From positions 1 through 64,000 of the forward strand of contig NZ_JAMQGM010000021.1 in NCBI RefSeq assembly GCF_023703325.1: a stretch of 64,000 nucleotides of DNA. Direction: 5' to 3'. Below are positions 53,538 to 61,789 of this stretch, piece by piece (within the stretch, counting starts at the first letter, position 1; each line of letters starts with the position of its first letter). The notes under the pieces were generated by a model, which made no database searches, was not told the origin of the DNA, and saw only the letters and a program-made list of their open reading frames with translations. The stretch is from Streptomyces meridianus (GTDB taxonomy: Bacteria > Actinomycetota > Actinomycetes > Streptomycetales > Streptomycetaceae). Made by a program: the position numbers and the translations under genes.

Positions 53538-53923
53538 TCCTGCGCTCCTCTCGCCACCTCACCCGGTTCGTACCCCGGCGCCTCGGGCAGTTCCTCGGAC
53601 CGTGCGACCGCCTCGGCCCGCAACCGCACCGCCAACGGGCCCGGTCCGGTGGCCGGAGCCTCCACCCGGACGCGGACCAGGTCCCCCTCCCGGGACAGCG
53701 TGACCTCCGCCCCGGACGGGGCTGCCGAACGGGCTGCCGCCAGAGAGACCGACTGCGGTTCCTGCCTGGCGGCCGCCCGGGCACCCGCCCGGGCGGCGTC
53801 CACGCACTTGATCTGCGCCGAGGCGGCCACCAGCCCCCAGATCAGGGCCATGGCGAACACGGCGAGCGCCGGAAGGACGACCGCTGCCTCCGCCGTCGCC
53901 TGACCGCGGTCAGAACTTCGCAT
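53534..53923 (-). CDS. tadE: TadE-like pilus protein
   Basis: A 129-residue TadE family protein. The hallmark N-terminal segment RGQATAEAAVVLPALAVFAM is a prepilin-like membrane helix with the conserved Glu. KCVDAARAGARAAARQE is the following basic helix. The C-terminal half is a small beta domain. It overlaps both neighbours. It forms part of the Flp/Tad apparatus. Confidence 0.88.
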   Translation of the reverse strand: MRSSDRGQATAEAAVVLPALAVFAMALIWGLVAASAQIKCVDAARAGARAAARQEPQSVSLAAARSAAPSGAEVTLSREGDLVRVRVEAPATGPGPLAVRLRAEAVARSEELPEAPGYEPGEVARGAQE

Positions 53924-54134
53924 CGAGCGCCTTGGTGATCAGCGCCTCGAGCGCTCCCGCGACGCTTCCACTCGTCACGACCTTGTAGAGCAGAGCCGCG
54001 AACCCGCAGGCCGCAAGGGTTCCGACCGCGTACTCGGCGGTCGTCATCCCGGCCTCGGCCCGTGCAGCGAGCACCGCGTGCAGGCTCCGGAACCGCTCAC
54101 GCATCCGCATTCCCGTCACTCCGAACATGCTCAT
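53910..54134 (-). CDS. DUF4244 Flp-pilin-like protein
   Basis: A 74-residue small prepilin. The motif EAGMTTAEYAVGTLAACGFA is the DUF4244 version of a Flp pilin, with Gly before the cleavage site and the essential Glu a few residues on. One membrane helix follows, then a short tail. It is the best candidate for the major pilin. The start at 54134 gives a compact leader with GAGGGG upstream. Confidence 0.88.
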   Translation of the reverse strand: MSMFGVTGMRMRERFRSLHAVLAARAEAGMTTAEYAVGTLAACGFAALLYKVVTSGSVAGALEALITKALDAKF

Positions 54135-54207
54135 CCCCTCGGTCCCTCCGTCGTCGATCCGCATGCAGCACCACGGTGGTGCCGATGCCCTGCTCGTCTG
54201 TGTCCCG

Positions 54208-55002
54208 TCACCCCCCGTCCATCAGCCCGTCGGCCAACCCGATCAGCACCGGCGCGACGCCGATCAGCAGAAATGCGGGCAGGAAGCACAGCCCCAGCGG
54301 AGCCGTCGCCAGAACCCCGGCCCGGCGAGCCCTGGAGACGGAGTCCCGCGCCTGCCGCGTCCGCCGGTCCGCGGCGAGCCGGGCCATCGGCCCTGCTGCG
54401 GGCGCACCGGTGGTGTGGGCGCGCTCGAGGCACCGGGCCGGCCCACTCGCACCCGGCAGCCGGGCCAGCCGGGACCAGGCCGCAACGGGCTCCTGGCCCA
54501 TCCGCAGCTCCGCTGCCACCTGGCGGAGCCGCTCCCCGATGGGACCGCCCAGCGAAGCGCCCACCGCCTCGGCCGCCTCCTGCGGCCCGGCTCCGGCCTC
54601 GAGACAAGCCGCCAGCAAATCGCAGGCCAACGGAAGTTGCTGTTCCACGTCCTGCGTGCGATCGCTGTCGGCGGCCGTGGAAGCCGAGCTGCGCCACCGC
54701 CGGACGCCCACGGCGGCGCAGAGTCCGACGACGCACCCCGCCGCTCCACCGAGGAACACGAACACCGACAACCCCACGCCCGCCGCGAGCAGCCGGTCCC
54801 GGACCGATCGCGTCCGCGCGCCGGCCGGCAGCGTGGGACAGCCGCGGCGCGACGGTCGCCCGGGCCGGCCGCCGACCAGCAGTTCCGCACGTCGGCGTTC
54901 CGCTCGCTCCCGGAACGCGCCGCCGAGCGCGGACACCAGGCATCCCATGAGCAGAGCTGCCACCAGTCCCGGCCCCGGGCTGTGAACGACCGCGCCGCTC
55001 AT
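54208..55002 (-). CDS. tadC: TadC-like pilus inner-membrane platform protein
   Basis: A 264-residue type II secretion F-domain protein. An N-terminal span leads to the F domain with LPLACDLLAACLEAGAGPQE and VGASLGGPIGERLRQVAAEL, and ends with spans including LGLCFLPAFLLIGVAPVLI. It overlaps tadB by four bases. It is paired with TadB as the membrane platform of the pilus. Confidence 0.9.
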   Translation of the reverse strand: MSGAVVHSPGPGLVAALLMGCLVSALGGAFRERAERRRAELLVGGRPGRPSRRGCPTLPAGARTRSVRDRLLAAGVGLSVFVFLGGAAGCVVGLCAAVGVRRWRSSASTAADSDRTQDVEQQLPLACDLLAACLEAGAGPQEAAEAVGASLGGPIGERLRQVAAELRMGQEPVAAWSRLARLPGASGPARCLERAHTTGAPAAGPMARLAADRRTRQARDSVSRARRAGVLATAPLGLCFLPAFLLIGVAPVLIGLADGLMDGG

Positions 55003-55892
55003 CCCGGTCCCCGTCCCGCGGCCGACCGGGCGATGCGGGCGGTCCACCACAGGCCCGCTGCTTCCAGAACCCCGCCGATCGCGAGGCAGGCCAGGCCCTC
55101 GGGTGTGTGCAACAGGAACCACAGGGGCCTGGCACCCATCGCCGCGCCCATGGCCATCCCGAAGAGCGGCAGTACGGCGAGCATCACGGACGTGGACCGG
55201 GTTCCCGCCAACTGCGCCAACAATTCCTCTTGTTGGTCCCGTTCGGCTCCCAGAGCTCCTGCCACCCGCTCAAGTCCTGCCGCCAGCCCGGCGCCCCGGT
55301 CCGCCGCAACCTGCCAGCACGCGGCCACACCGGACAGCCCCTCGGCGCCCGGCCGCTGCGCCGCCTCGCGCAGGGCCACGGGGACGTCACCGCCGAAGCG
55401 CGCCGCCGCCATCACCGGAGCACCCACAACCCCGGCGCCGCCCGCGAGCGCCGCCCGGAGCGCCTCGTCCGGCTGCCGGCCGGCCCGCAGTTCTCCCGCC
55501 ACCGTGCCGCAGAGGTCGATCACCTCGGCCGACGTCCCGGCAGCAGTCCGTCGCTCGCGGCGCCGCCGCAATGCCAGCCGCACCAGGGGGATGCCCAGCG
55601 GAACGGCCAGCAGCGGCAGTGCGGATTGCCCCGCAACGGCCATGGCCAGTCCGGCCGGCAGACACAGCCACTCCTTCCCGGCACGCCTCCCGATGCCGGA
55701 CGACCACCGGCTCTGCAGAGCTCTGAAACCGGTGCGAGGTGACCCGGGACGGACACCGTCCCGGGTCAGAACGGCCCATGCTCTGCGCGCCGCAACCTCG
55801 CCGCCCGTCAACAGCAGGACCGCCGCCCCGACACAGGCGACTGCGGAGTGAACCGGCGTCCATCCCTGGAACGGATCTGCCGCGGCGCTCAC
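54999..55892 (-). CDS. tadB: TadB-like pilus inner-membrane platform protein
   Basis: A 297-residue F-domain protein from GTG 55892, overlapping tadA by four bases. The core is VIDLCGTVAGELRAGRQPDEALRAAL, and the C-terminal GARPLWFLLHTPEGLACLAIGG gives the final span. A larger frame extending into tadA is antisense-like reading only. Confidence 0.88.
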   Translation of the reverse strand: MSAAADPFQGWTPVHSAVACVGAAVLLLTGGEVAARRAWAVLTRDGVRPGSPRTGFRALQSRWSSGIGRRAGKEWLCLPAGLAMAVAGQSALPLLAVPLGIPLVRLALRRRRERRTAAGTSAEVIDLCGTVAGELRAGRQPDEALRAALAGGAGVVGAPVMAAARFGGDVPVALREAAQRPGAEGLSGVAACWQVAADRGAGLAAGLERVAGALGAERDQQEELLAQLAGTRSTSVMLAVLPLFGMAMGAAMGARPLWFLLHTPEGLACLAIGGVLEAAGLWWTARIARSAAGRGPG

Positions 55893-57127
55893 GACCCGCC
55901 TCGCCGACCTGCAGGCCCGGCAGATGTCTCGGCCGCCACCGTGACTGCCGGCCGCACGGCGGAACCCGACGCCGCCAGCATGCGTCCAAGCTGTTCCCAG
56001 CCACGCGCCCGCCGGAAGCCGTCGGCGGACCGGACCACTGCCGGAACGGTACAGACCAGACCGGCGTCGCTCCGTTCGAGCACATGGATCTCGGCGACCC
56101 TGCGCGCCCCGGAACGGTCTCTCACCAGGTGGACGACCAAGGAGAGAGCGGCAGCCAACTGGCTGTGCAACGCGGCCCGGTCGAGACCCGCGGTGGATGC
56201 CAGCGCCTCGAGCCGCGCGGGAACATGCGCCGCCGCGTTGGCATGCACGGTTCCGCACCCGCCTTCGTGTCCGGTGTTGAGCGCGGCGAGCAGATCCGTG
56301 ACCTCTTCGCCGCGCACCTCGCCGACCACCAGCCGGTCCGGCCTCATCCGGAGCCCCTGACGGACGAGGTCCCGCAGAGTGACCCTGCCGGTGCCCTCCT
56401 GGTTCGGCGGACGCGCCTCGAGCCGAACCACGTGCGGATGATCGGGCCGCAACTCGGCGGAGTCCTCCGCCAGAACGATCCGCTCCCCGGCACCGACCAG
56501 CCCGAGCATGCTGCTCAGGAGTGTCGTCTTCCCGGTCCCGGTACCTCCGCTGATCAGGAACGACAACCGGGCATCCATGATCGCTGCCATGAGTTCCGCT
56601 CCACCGGGCGGCAGAGTGCCGACCACCACGAGTTCGTCCAGCCGGAACGCCTTCGGCCGCACGACCCGCAGCGACAGGCAGGCCGATCCGACCGCCACCG
56701 GAGGCAGGACGGCATGCAGCCGCGTGCCGTCGGGGAGCCGAGCGTCCACCCACGGGCGGGCGTCGTCGAGTCGGCGCCCGGCGACGCCCGCCAGACGCTG
56801 CGCCAGGCGTCGGACTGCTGCGGCATCGGGGAAGACCACGTCCGTCCGCTCGAGGCCGGTCCCCCGGTCCACCCACACCTGGTCGGGAGCACTCACCAGC
56901 ACGTCGGTGACCTCCGGGTCGGCAAGAAGCCGCTCCAGCGGCCCGCTGCCCACCAGTTCGGACCTCAGGGCCGTGACCACCCCGAGCATCTCGGTGTCCC
57001 CGAGGAGCCTGCCTTGCTCCCGCAGAACTGCGGCGACCCGAGCAGGGGTCGGCTCGGCCCCGGTTTCCGCCAGCCTCAACCGCACCGCTTCCAGCAGCGA
57101 TTCGGTGGCAGTGCCGTGCCCCGTCAC
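55889..57127 (-). CDS. tadA: TadA/CpaF pilus assembly ATPase
   Basis: A 412-residue type II/IV secretion ATPase. Walker A is LISGGTGTGKTTLLSSM, the Asp box is IVLAEDSAELRPDHPHVVRLEARP, Walker B is RMRPDRLVVGEVRGEEV, and the His box is NTGHEGGCGTVHANAAAHVPARLEAL. It powers pilin assembly. It starts four bases inside the ssd gene. Confidence 0.94.
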   Translation of the reverse strand: MTGHGTATESLLEAVRLRLAETGAEPTPARVAAVLREQGRLLGDTEMLGVVTALRSELVGSGPLERLLADPEVTDVLVSAPDQVWVDRGTGLERTDVVFPDAAAVRRLAQRLAGVAGRRLDDARPWVDARLPDGTRLHAVLPPVAVGSACLSLRVVRPKAFRLDELVVVGTLPPGGAELMAAIMDARLSFLISGGTGTGKTTLLSSMLGLVGAGERIVLAEDSAELRPDHPHVVRLEARPPNQEGTGRVTLRDLVRQGLRMRPDRLVVGEVRGEEVTDLLAALNTGHEGGCGTVHANAAAHVPARLEALASTAGLDRAALHSQLAAALSLVVHLVRDRSGARRVAEIHVLERSDAGLVCTVPAVVRSADGFRRARGWEQLGRMLAASGSAVRPAVTVAAETSAGPAGRRGGS

Positions 57128-58230
57128 GAGGCCACCCCCTCGCCCCGGGAGAGAGTCCGCTCCCAGAACTCGGCGCAGAACCGGGCCAGCGGACCTCGTT
57201 CGCTGCCGCCCGGCGGGGTGTTACCAACGGGACGCCCGGTCAGCGCAGCGTCCGACGGCAGGGCTCCCGCCAGCGGCAGTCCCATCAGGCGCGCGATCTC
57301 CGTATCACGCAGCCCGGCCGTACAGGGCCCCCGGACGACGGCACGCAGGTCCCTCAGGACCAGCGCCAGTGTGGAGGCGACGCGCTGGGCTGCGGCCACT
57401 GCACGCAGCTCTCCGGGAACGACCAACAGTCCGACGTCCAACTGCAGCAGAGCCTCTGTGACGGTGGCATCGTTTCGCCGGGGAAGATCGACGACCACAA
57501 CACCGCCCCGGCGGCGAGCGGCCGCCAGGACCGAGCGCATCGCCTCCGGCGGAATCGACGTCACGTCCCCCCGGTCCCAGCTCAGGAGGCGCATCTCGTG
57601 CAGTTCCGGCAGCGACTCCTCCAGCGCGCCGCCCCCGACCCGTCCGCGGGAATCCGCGAACGCCGGCCATCTGAGCCCGGCCGCCGACTCGCCGCCCAGG
57701 AGTACGTCCAGACCGCCGCCGAGCGGGTCGGCGTCGATGAGCATCGTGCGTTCGCCGGAGCGTGCAGCGGCCAGGGCGAGCGCGCAGGCCAGCGTGCTGG
57801 CGCCGGCCCCTCCGGTTCCGCCGATCACTCCGACCGTCAGAGCCTGCCGGCCCACGCCTTCCGCGACATCGGCGATCCGGTCTACGAGCCAGGTCTCGGC
57901 GTCGGGCAGGAAGAGAACGTTGTCCGCACCCATACCGACGGCTCGCTGCCAGATGCCGTGGTCGTCGAGATCCCGGCCGACCAGCAGCACACCGCGGCGG
58001 CGCCGGAGGGCTCCCTGCAGGCGGGCGGCGACATCGTCACCGACCAGGACGAGCGGCGCCCCGTCCCAGCTCGCCCGGCCCGGTGCACCGTAGGCGACCT
58101 CGGGTTCCGTGCCCGCGGCGGCACTGAGCCGCAGCAAGTCGTCCAGCAGGACGTCGTCCTCAGTGATGATCAGAGGCCCGGGCTGCCGCGCCTGTTCCGG
58201 CACGTGATCCGACGTGATGACTCCCGTCAC
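57124..58230 (-). CDS. ssd: Ssd/CpaE-like septum-site or pilus localisation ATPase
   Basis: A 368-residue MinD/ParA-type ATPase. An N-terminal receiver-like domain (about 15-115) precedes the deviant Walker loop VIGGTGGAGASTLACALALA. The Walker loop Lys is replaced (GGAGAST), as in septum site-determining proteins of actinomycetes. TMLIDADPLGGGLDVLLG and VVVDLPRRND follow. It is first in the tad operon and may place the pilus or link it to division. The start is GTG 58230 with AAGGGAAG upstream. Confidence 0.9.
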   Translation of the reverse strand: MTGVITSDHVPEQARQPGPLIITEDDVLLDDLLRLSAAAGTEPEVAYGAPGRASWDGAPLVLVGDDVAARLQGALRRRRGVLLVGRDLDDHGIWQRAVGMGADNVLFLPDAETWLVDRIADVAEGVGRQALTVGVIGGTGGAGASTLACALALAAARSGERTMLIDADPLGGGLDVLLGGESAAGLRWPAFADSRGRVGGGALEESLPELHEMRLLSWDRGDVTSIPPEAMRSVLAAARRRGGVVVVDLPRRNDATVTEALLQLDVGLLVVPGELRAVAAAQRVASTLALVLRDLRAVVRGPCTAGLRDTEIARLMGLPLAGALPSDAALTGRPVGNTPPGGSERGPLARFCAEFWERTLSRGEGVAS

Positions 58231-58329
58231 GATCCACTTCCCTTCTCGACACTCGTTCTCGCATCCGCGAACATCGCGGGCAATCACCGTGCAGCGATCC
58301 GGAAAGTCGTGTGGATCTTGATCTGAAAC

Positions 58330-58338
58330 TGTGGACAA
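58330..58338 (-). promoter_or_regulatory. DnaA box consensus
   Basis: TTGTCCACA on the minus strand, an exact match to the Streptomyces DnaA box, 100 bases upstream of ssd. A lone copy may be chance. Confidence 0.45.
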
Positions 58339-58502
58339 CTCGTGGGTTGTGAATATCTCGGTCACCCATAGCGGCGACATTCGCAACGAAACCTTGCGAT
58401 TACGGAGAGTGATGTCCACTCTTGTATGCACGGACATCTGCACGGAACTCAGCAAGAGAAGGGGGACTTGAACGCACCCGGGAAAACGCGTCCGGACATG
58501 CG

Positions 58503-58535
58503 ACGACCCCCGCCGGGGGGGAGAGCGGGGGTCGT
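58503..58535. terminator. Perfect hairpin in the ssd/HAD divergent gap
   Basis: ACGACCCCCGC (58503-58513) and GCGGGGGTCGT (58525-58535). It sits between two divergent genes, so it is not an ordinary end-of-operon terminator. It might end a short transcript or act as an attenuator ahead of the HAD gene. The rest of the 440-base gap 58231-58670 has no supported gene. Confidence 0.5.
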
Positions 58536-58670
58536 CCCCACGGCCGACTCGGGGGGGAGGAGCCGGACCGGGTTAGCACGGTCGCGAACGATCCGTGACT
58601 TCCATGGTGTACCCGAGAGCCTTCTCAGGCAAACCCACACGCCCCAGCTTACGCCGAATGGTGGGCGCCT

Positions 58671-59531
58671 ATGCTCAACCCCGTGGAAAACCACTCCTTG
58701 CCGCGCACAGCCGCCTTCTTCGATCTCGACAAGACAGTGATTGCGAAGTCGAGCGCTCTCACCTTCAGCAAGTCCTTCTACCGAGGCGGCCTGATCAACC
58801 GCCGAGCCGTACTCCGCAGCGCCTATGTGCAGTTCATCTTCCTCGCGGGCGGAGCCGACCACGAGCAGATCGAGCGAATGCGCGCGTACCTCTCCGCACT
58901 GTGCCGGGGCTGGAACGTCCAGCAGGTGCGGGAGATAGTGGCGGAGGCGCTGCACGACCTGATCGACCCCCTCATCTACGACGAGGCCGCCTCCCTCATC
59001 GAGGAACACCACCTGGCCGGCCGCGACGTGGTGATCGTCAGCACCTCCGGCGCAGAGGTGGTCGAGCCGATCGGCGAACTCCTGGGTGCCGACCGCGTCG
59101 TCGCCACGCGCATGGTGGTGGAGAACGGCCACTTCACAGGGGAGATCGAGTACTACGCCTACGGTCAGACCAAGGCCGACGCCGTCGTCGCCCTGGCCGA
59201 GTCGGAGGGCTACGACCTCTCGCGCTGCTACGCCTACAGCGACTCGGCCACCGACATTCCGATGCTGGAGACAGTCGGACACCCGCACGCGGTGAACCCG
59301 AGCCGGGCGCTGCGCAGGGAAGCCGCCAAACGCCAGTGGCCCGTCCTGTCCTTCGACCGCCCCGTGCAGTTGAAGAAGCGCGTGGCGTCCCTGCGGATAC
59401 CGACCTGGGCCGACAGGCCGGGCGTGCCTTCGGGAACTGCGCTGATCGCGGCAGCGGCGGCGGGGGCGGTGGCTGCAGCCGGGCTCGTCTGGTACGCCAA
59501 CCGGCGGCGTTCCGTCCTGGCCCGCCTCTGA
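58671..59531 (+). CDS. HAD-IB family phosphatase with C-terminal membrane span
   Basis: A 286-residue HAD-superfamily IB hydrolase. Motif I is AAFFDLDKTVIAKSSAL with the nucleophile Asp, motif II is VVIVSTSGAEVVEPIG, and motif III is CYAYSDSATDIPMLETVGHPHAVNPS. A hydrophobic segment ALIAAAAAGAVAAAGLVWYAN near the end could anchor it. The group includes phosphoserine phosphatase-like and membrane-phosphatidate enzymes; substrate unknown. No clear ribosome site precedes the ATG. Confidence 0.88.
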   Translation: MLNPVENHSLPRTAAFFDLDKTVIAKSSALTFSKSFYRGGLINRRAVLRSAYVQFIFLAGGADHEQIERMRAYLSALCRGWNVQQVREIVAEALHDLIDPLIYDEAASLIEEHHLAGRDVVIVSTSGAEVVEPIGELLGADRVVATRMVVENGHFTGEIEYYAYGQTKADAVVALAESEGYDLSRCYAYSDSATDIPMLETVGHPHAVNPSRALRREAAKRQWPVLSFDRPVQLKKRVASLRIPTWADRPGVPSGTALIAAAAAGAVAAAGLVWYANRRRSVLARL

Positions 59532-59783
59532 CGGACGGCACAGAAGCGGAACCGAAGACTTCCGCTTGTCCGGCCCCAGGAGTAGAAATGAATTGACGGC
59601 CCGCGAGACCAGGGACATCCGTGAGGACGCCCCCGACGCACCAAGGCCCCACGGACCGTGCACGAACACCGGGCACCCACGCGACGCCGACCCGTCGAAT
59701 ACGGGCCTGCCGCACCAGGGACGGCAAAGTACCGACCTGATCGGCAACTCCTGTGCACGCCTGGTAACCCGGTGAACGTGCCA

Positions 59784-59812
59784 GCGGCGGTACCGCGAGC
59801 CGGTACCGCCGC
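59784..59812. terminator. Terminator between convergent genes
   Basis: A perfect 12-base inverted repeat, GCGGCGGTACCG (59784-59795) and CGGTACCGCCGC (59801-59812), in the 331-base gap 59532-59862 between the HAD and Fic-like genes. Nothing else is seen there. Confidence 0.85.
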
Positions 59813-59862
59813 ACTTCTGTCCGACGGTCCCGGAAACCGCGAACCGTCACGAACCGCCCGCT

Positions 59863-60699
59863 CTAAGCAGCGCCGCGCTGCAGGGCCTCACATACCGCCG
59901 TCGTCTCCCGGACACCGAGTTCGACCGCCCGCCCGCAGTGCGCGATCCACCGCGCGACGCCCTCGGGGGTCGCCGAGACGTAACCCTGCAGGGCGGCGGC
60001 GTAGTCGGCCTTGCCGAGTTCTGCGTGACCCACTTCGGCCGGGCAGATCGACTTGGGGTCGAGTCCGCTGCCCACGAGCACGATCCGCTCGGCGGCCCGG
60101 GCGACGAGGCCGTTGTACGAACCGAACGGCCTGAGCGCAAGCAGTTCTCCGTGCACCACGGCAGCGGTGACCAGTGCCGGCGCACTGCTCTCCGCCGACA
60201 GCAGGTCGGCCAGACCCTCGAGCCGTCCCGCCACCTCCTCCGCCCCCGGCACCGGACCGAGCGCCGAGGCGATCTCGGGCAGTGGCTCGTCAGCCGGCTC
60301 GGCGCCGAGCCTGGGGCGTCCGACCGTCGCGTCCGCTCCGGCACCGCCGGCCGCCACCAGATGGAACCGGGCCAGCACCCGCAACGGCGACTGCCGCCAG
60401 ACGCTGAGCAGTTGGCCGGCCTCGGCGGTCAGCCGCAGCGCGGCCCCCACGGTCCGTGGTTCGCCCTCCACACCGAAATCACTGCGCCTGCGGACCTCTT
60501 CGAGGGACCAGTCCGCCCCCGCCAGCGCCGCGGTCCCTCGCGCACCGCGCAGCGCCGCCTCGGAGGTGACCTCTGCGCTGCGGCGGCGCATCACACGGTG
60601 ACCGTAGGCACGGTCCACGGCCTTGCGTACGGAGTCCACGGCGTCCGCGACGCCGGGCAGCTCGCTCAGAGCGGCCAGCGGATCGGCTTTCATACCCAT
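59863..60699 (-). CDS. Degenerate Fic-like protein
   Basis: A 278-residue, mostly helical protein. The Fic catalytic loop, normally HPFxDGNGRxxR, is recognisable as LRPFGSYNGLVAR (189-201). The catalytic His is Arg190, the Asp is Ser and the first Arg is Leu, so AMP-transfer is unlikely; Asn196 and Arg201 remain. The frame of the loop and the surrounding helices LVTAAVVHGELLAL fit the Fic fold. Conserved beside the HAD and ATPase genes in streptomycetes as far as I recall. Start ATG 60699 or 60693, with a weak ribosome site. Confidence 0.78.
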   Translation of the reverse strand: MGMKADPLAALSELPGVADAVDSVRKAVDRAYGHRVMRRRSAEVTSEAALRGARGTAALAGADWSLEEVRRRSDFGVEGEPRTVGAALRLTAEAGQLLSVWRQSPLRVLARFHLVAAGGAGADATVGRPRLGAEPADEPLPEIASALGPVPGAEEVAGRLEGLADLLSAESSAPALVTAAVVHGELLALRPFGSYNGLVARAAERIVLVGSGLDPKSICPAEVGHAELGKADYAAALQGYVSATPEGVARWIAHCGRAVELGVRETTAVCEALQRGAA

Positions 60700-60799
60700 G
60701 AGTACGACCCTACGCACTCCCCGGCCCCCACCCCTCGTTGGAGTGGTCTTCTTCACGCGAACACTCACCCGGAGTGGCCGAACGCTACTCTTGGTGAAC

Positions 60800-61789
60800 A
60801 TGAAGATCGCTTTCGTCGGCAAGGGCGGCAGCGGCAAGACCACGCTGTCCTCGCTCTTCATCCGCCATCTCGCCGCAGCCGCTGTCCCTGTGATCGCGGT
60901 GGACGCGGACATCAACCAGCACCTGGGCCCCGCCCTGGGCCTCGATGAGCAGGAGGCTGCCGGGCTGCCCACGCTCGGGGCGAACCTGCCCCTGATCAAG
61001 GAGTACCTGCGCGGCACGAACCCGCGGATCGAGTCCGCCGAGGACATGATCAAGACCACTCCGCCCGGCACGGGTTCCCGTCTGCTGCGCGTGGTGGAGA
61101 ACAACCCCGTCTACGCCGCCTGCGCGCGTCCGGTGCACCTCGAGACCGGCGTACCGGTCCCGCTCATGGTCACCGGCCCGTTCACGGAGTCGGACCTCGG
61201 CGTCGCCTGTTACCACTCGAAGGTCGGCGCCGTCGAACTCTGCCTCAACCACCTTGTCGACGGTCGGCACGAATACGTCGTCGTCGACATGACCGCCGGT
61301 TCCGACTCCTTCGCCTCAGGCATGTTCACCCGCTTCGACATGACGTTCCTGGTCGCGGAGCCGACGCGCAAGGGCATCGCCGTGTACCGCCAGTACAAGG
61401 ATTACGCCCGCGACTTCGACGTCGAACTGCGCGTCGTGGGGAACAAGGTGCACAACGCCGACGACCTCGCGTACCTGCGCAGCGAGATCGGGGACGATCT
61501 GCTCGTGACCGTCGGCCAGTCCGACTGGGTCCGGTCGGCGGAGAAGGGCCGCGTCCAGCGTTTCGCTTCGCTCGAGGGGCCCAACCGGGCTGCCCTGCGC
61601 AGACTTCACGACGCAGCGGACGCCTCGTACGAGCGGCGCGACTGGGCCCGCTACACACGCCAGATGGTGGAGTTCCACTGCAAGAACGCGGAGAGTTGGG
61701 GGAACGCGCGGACCGGGATCGACCTGGCCCGGCAGATCGACCCCGGCTTCGTGCTGCACGAGGGTTCGGCTATCCCGCAGACCGTCTGA
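60800..61789 (+). CDS. CooC/ParA-like SIMIBI ATPase
   Basis: A 329-residue P-loop ATPase with deviant Walker A KGGSGKTTLSSLFIRHLA (8-25). VIAVDADINQHLGPALGL and YVVVDMTAGSDSFASGMF are the Walker B-type segments, and VGNKVHNADDLAYL a NKxD-like base-recognition site. It resembles nickel-inserting CooC and related maturation ATPases, but no nickel enzyme gene adjoins it here and the hydrogenase locus lies 30 kb away. Promoter-like TACTCT lies a few bases ahead of the ATG. The gene overlaps the convergent lipoprotein gene by 20 bases. Confidence 0.85.
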   Translation: MKIAFVGKGGSGKTTLSSLFIRHLAAAAVPVIAVDADINQHLGPALGLDEQEAAGLPTLGANLPLIKEYLRGTNPRIESAEDMIKTTPPGTGSRLLRVVENNPVYAACARPVHLETGVPVPLMVTGPFTESDLGVACYHSKVGAVELCLNHLVDGRHEYVVVDMTAGSDSFASGMFTRFDMTFLVAEPTRKGIAVYRQYKDYARDFDVELRVVGNKVHNADDLAYLRSEIGDDLLVTVGQSDWVRSAEKGRVQRFASLEGPNRAALRRLHDAADASYERRDWARYTRQMVEFHCKNAESWGNARTGIDLARQIDPGFVLHEGSAIPQTV

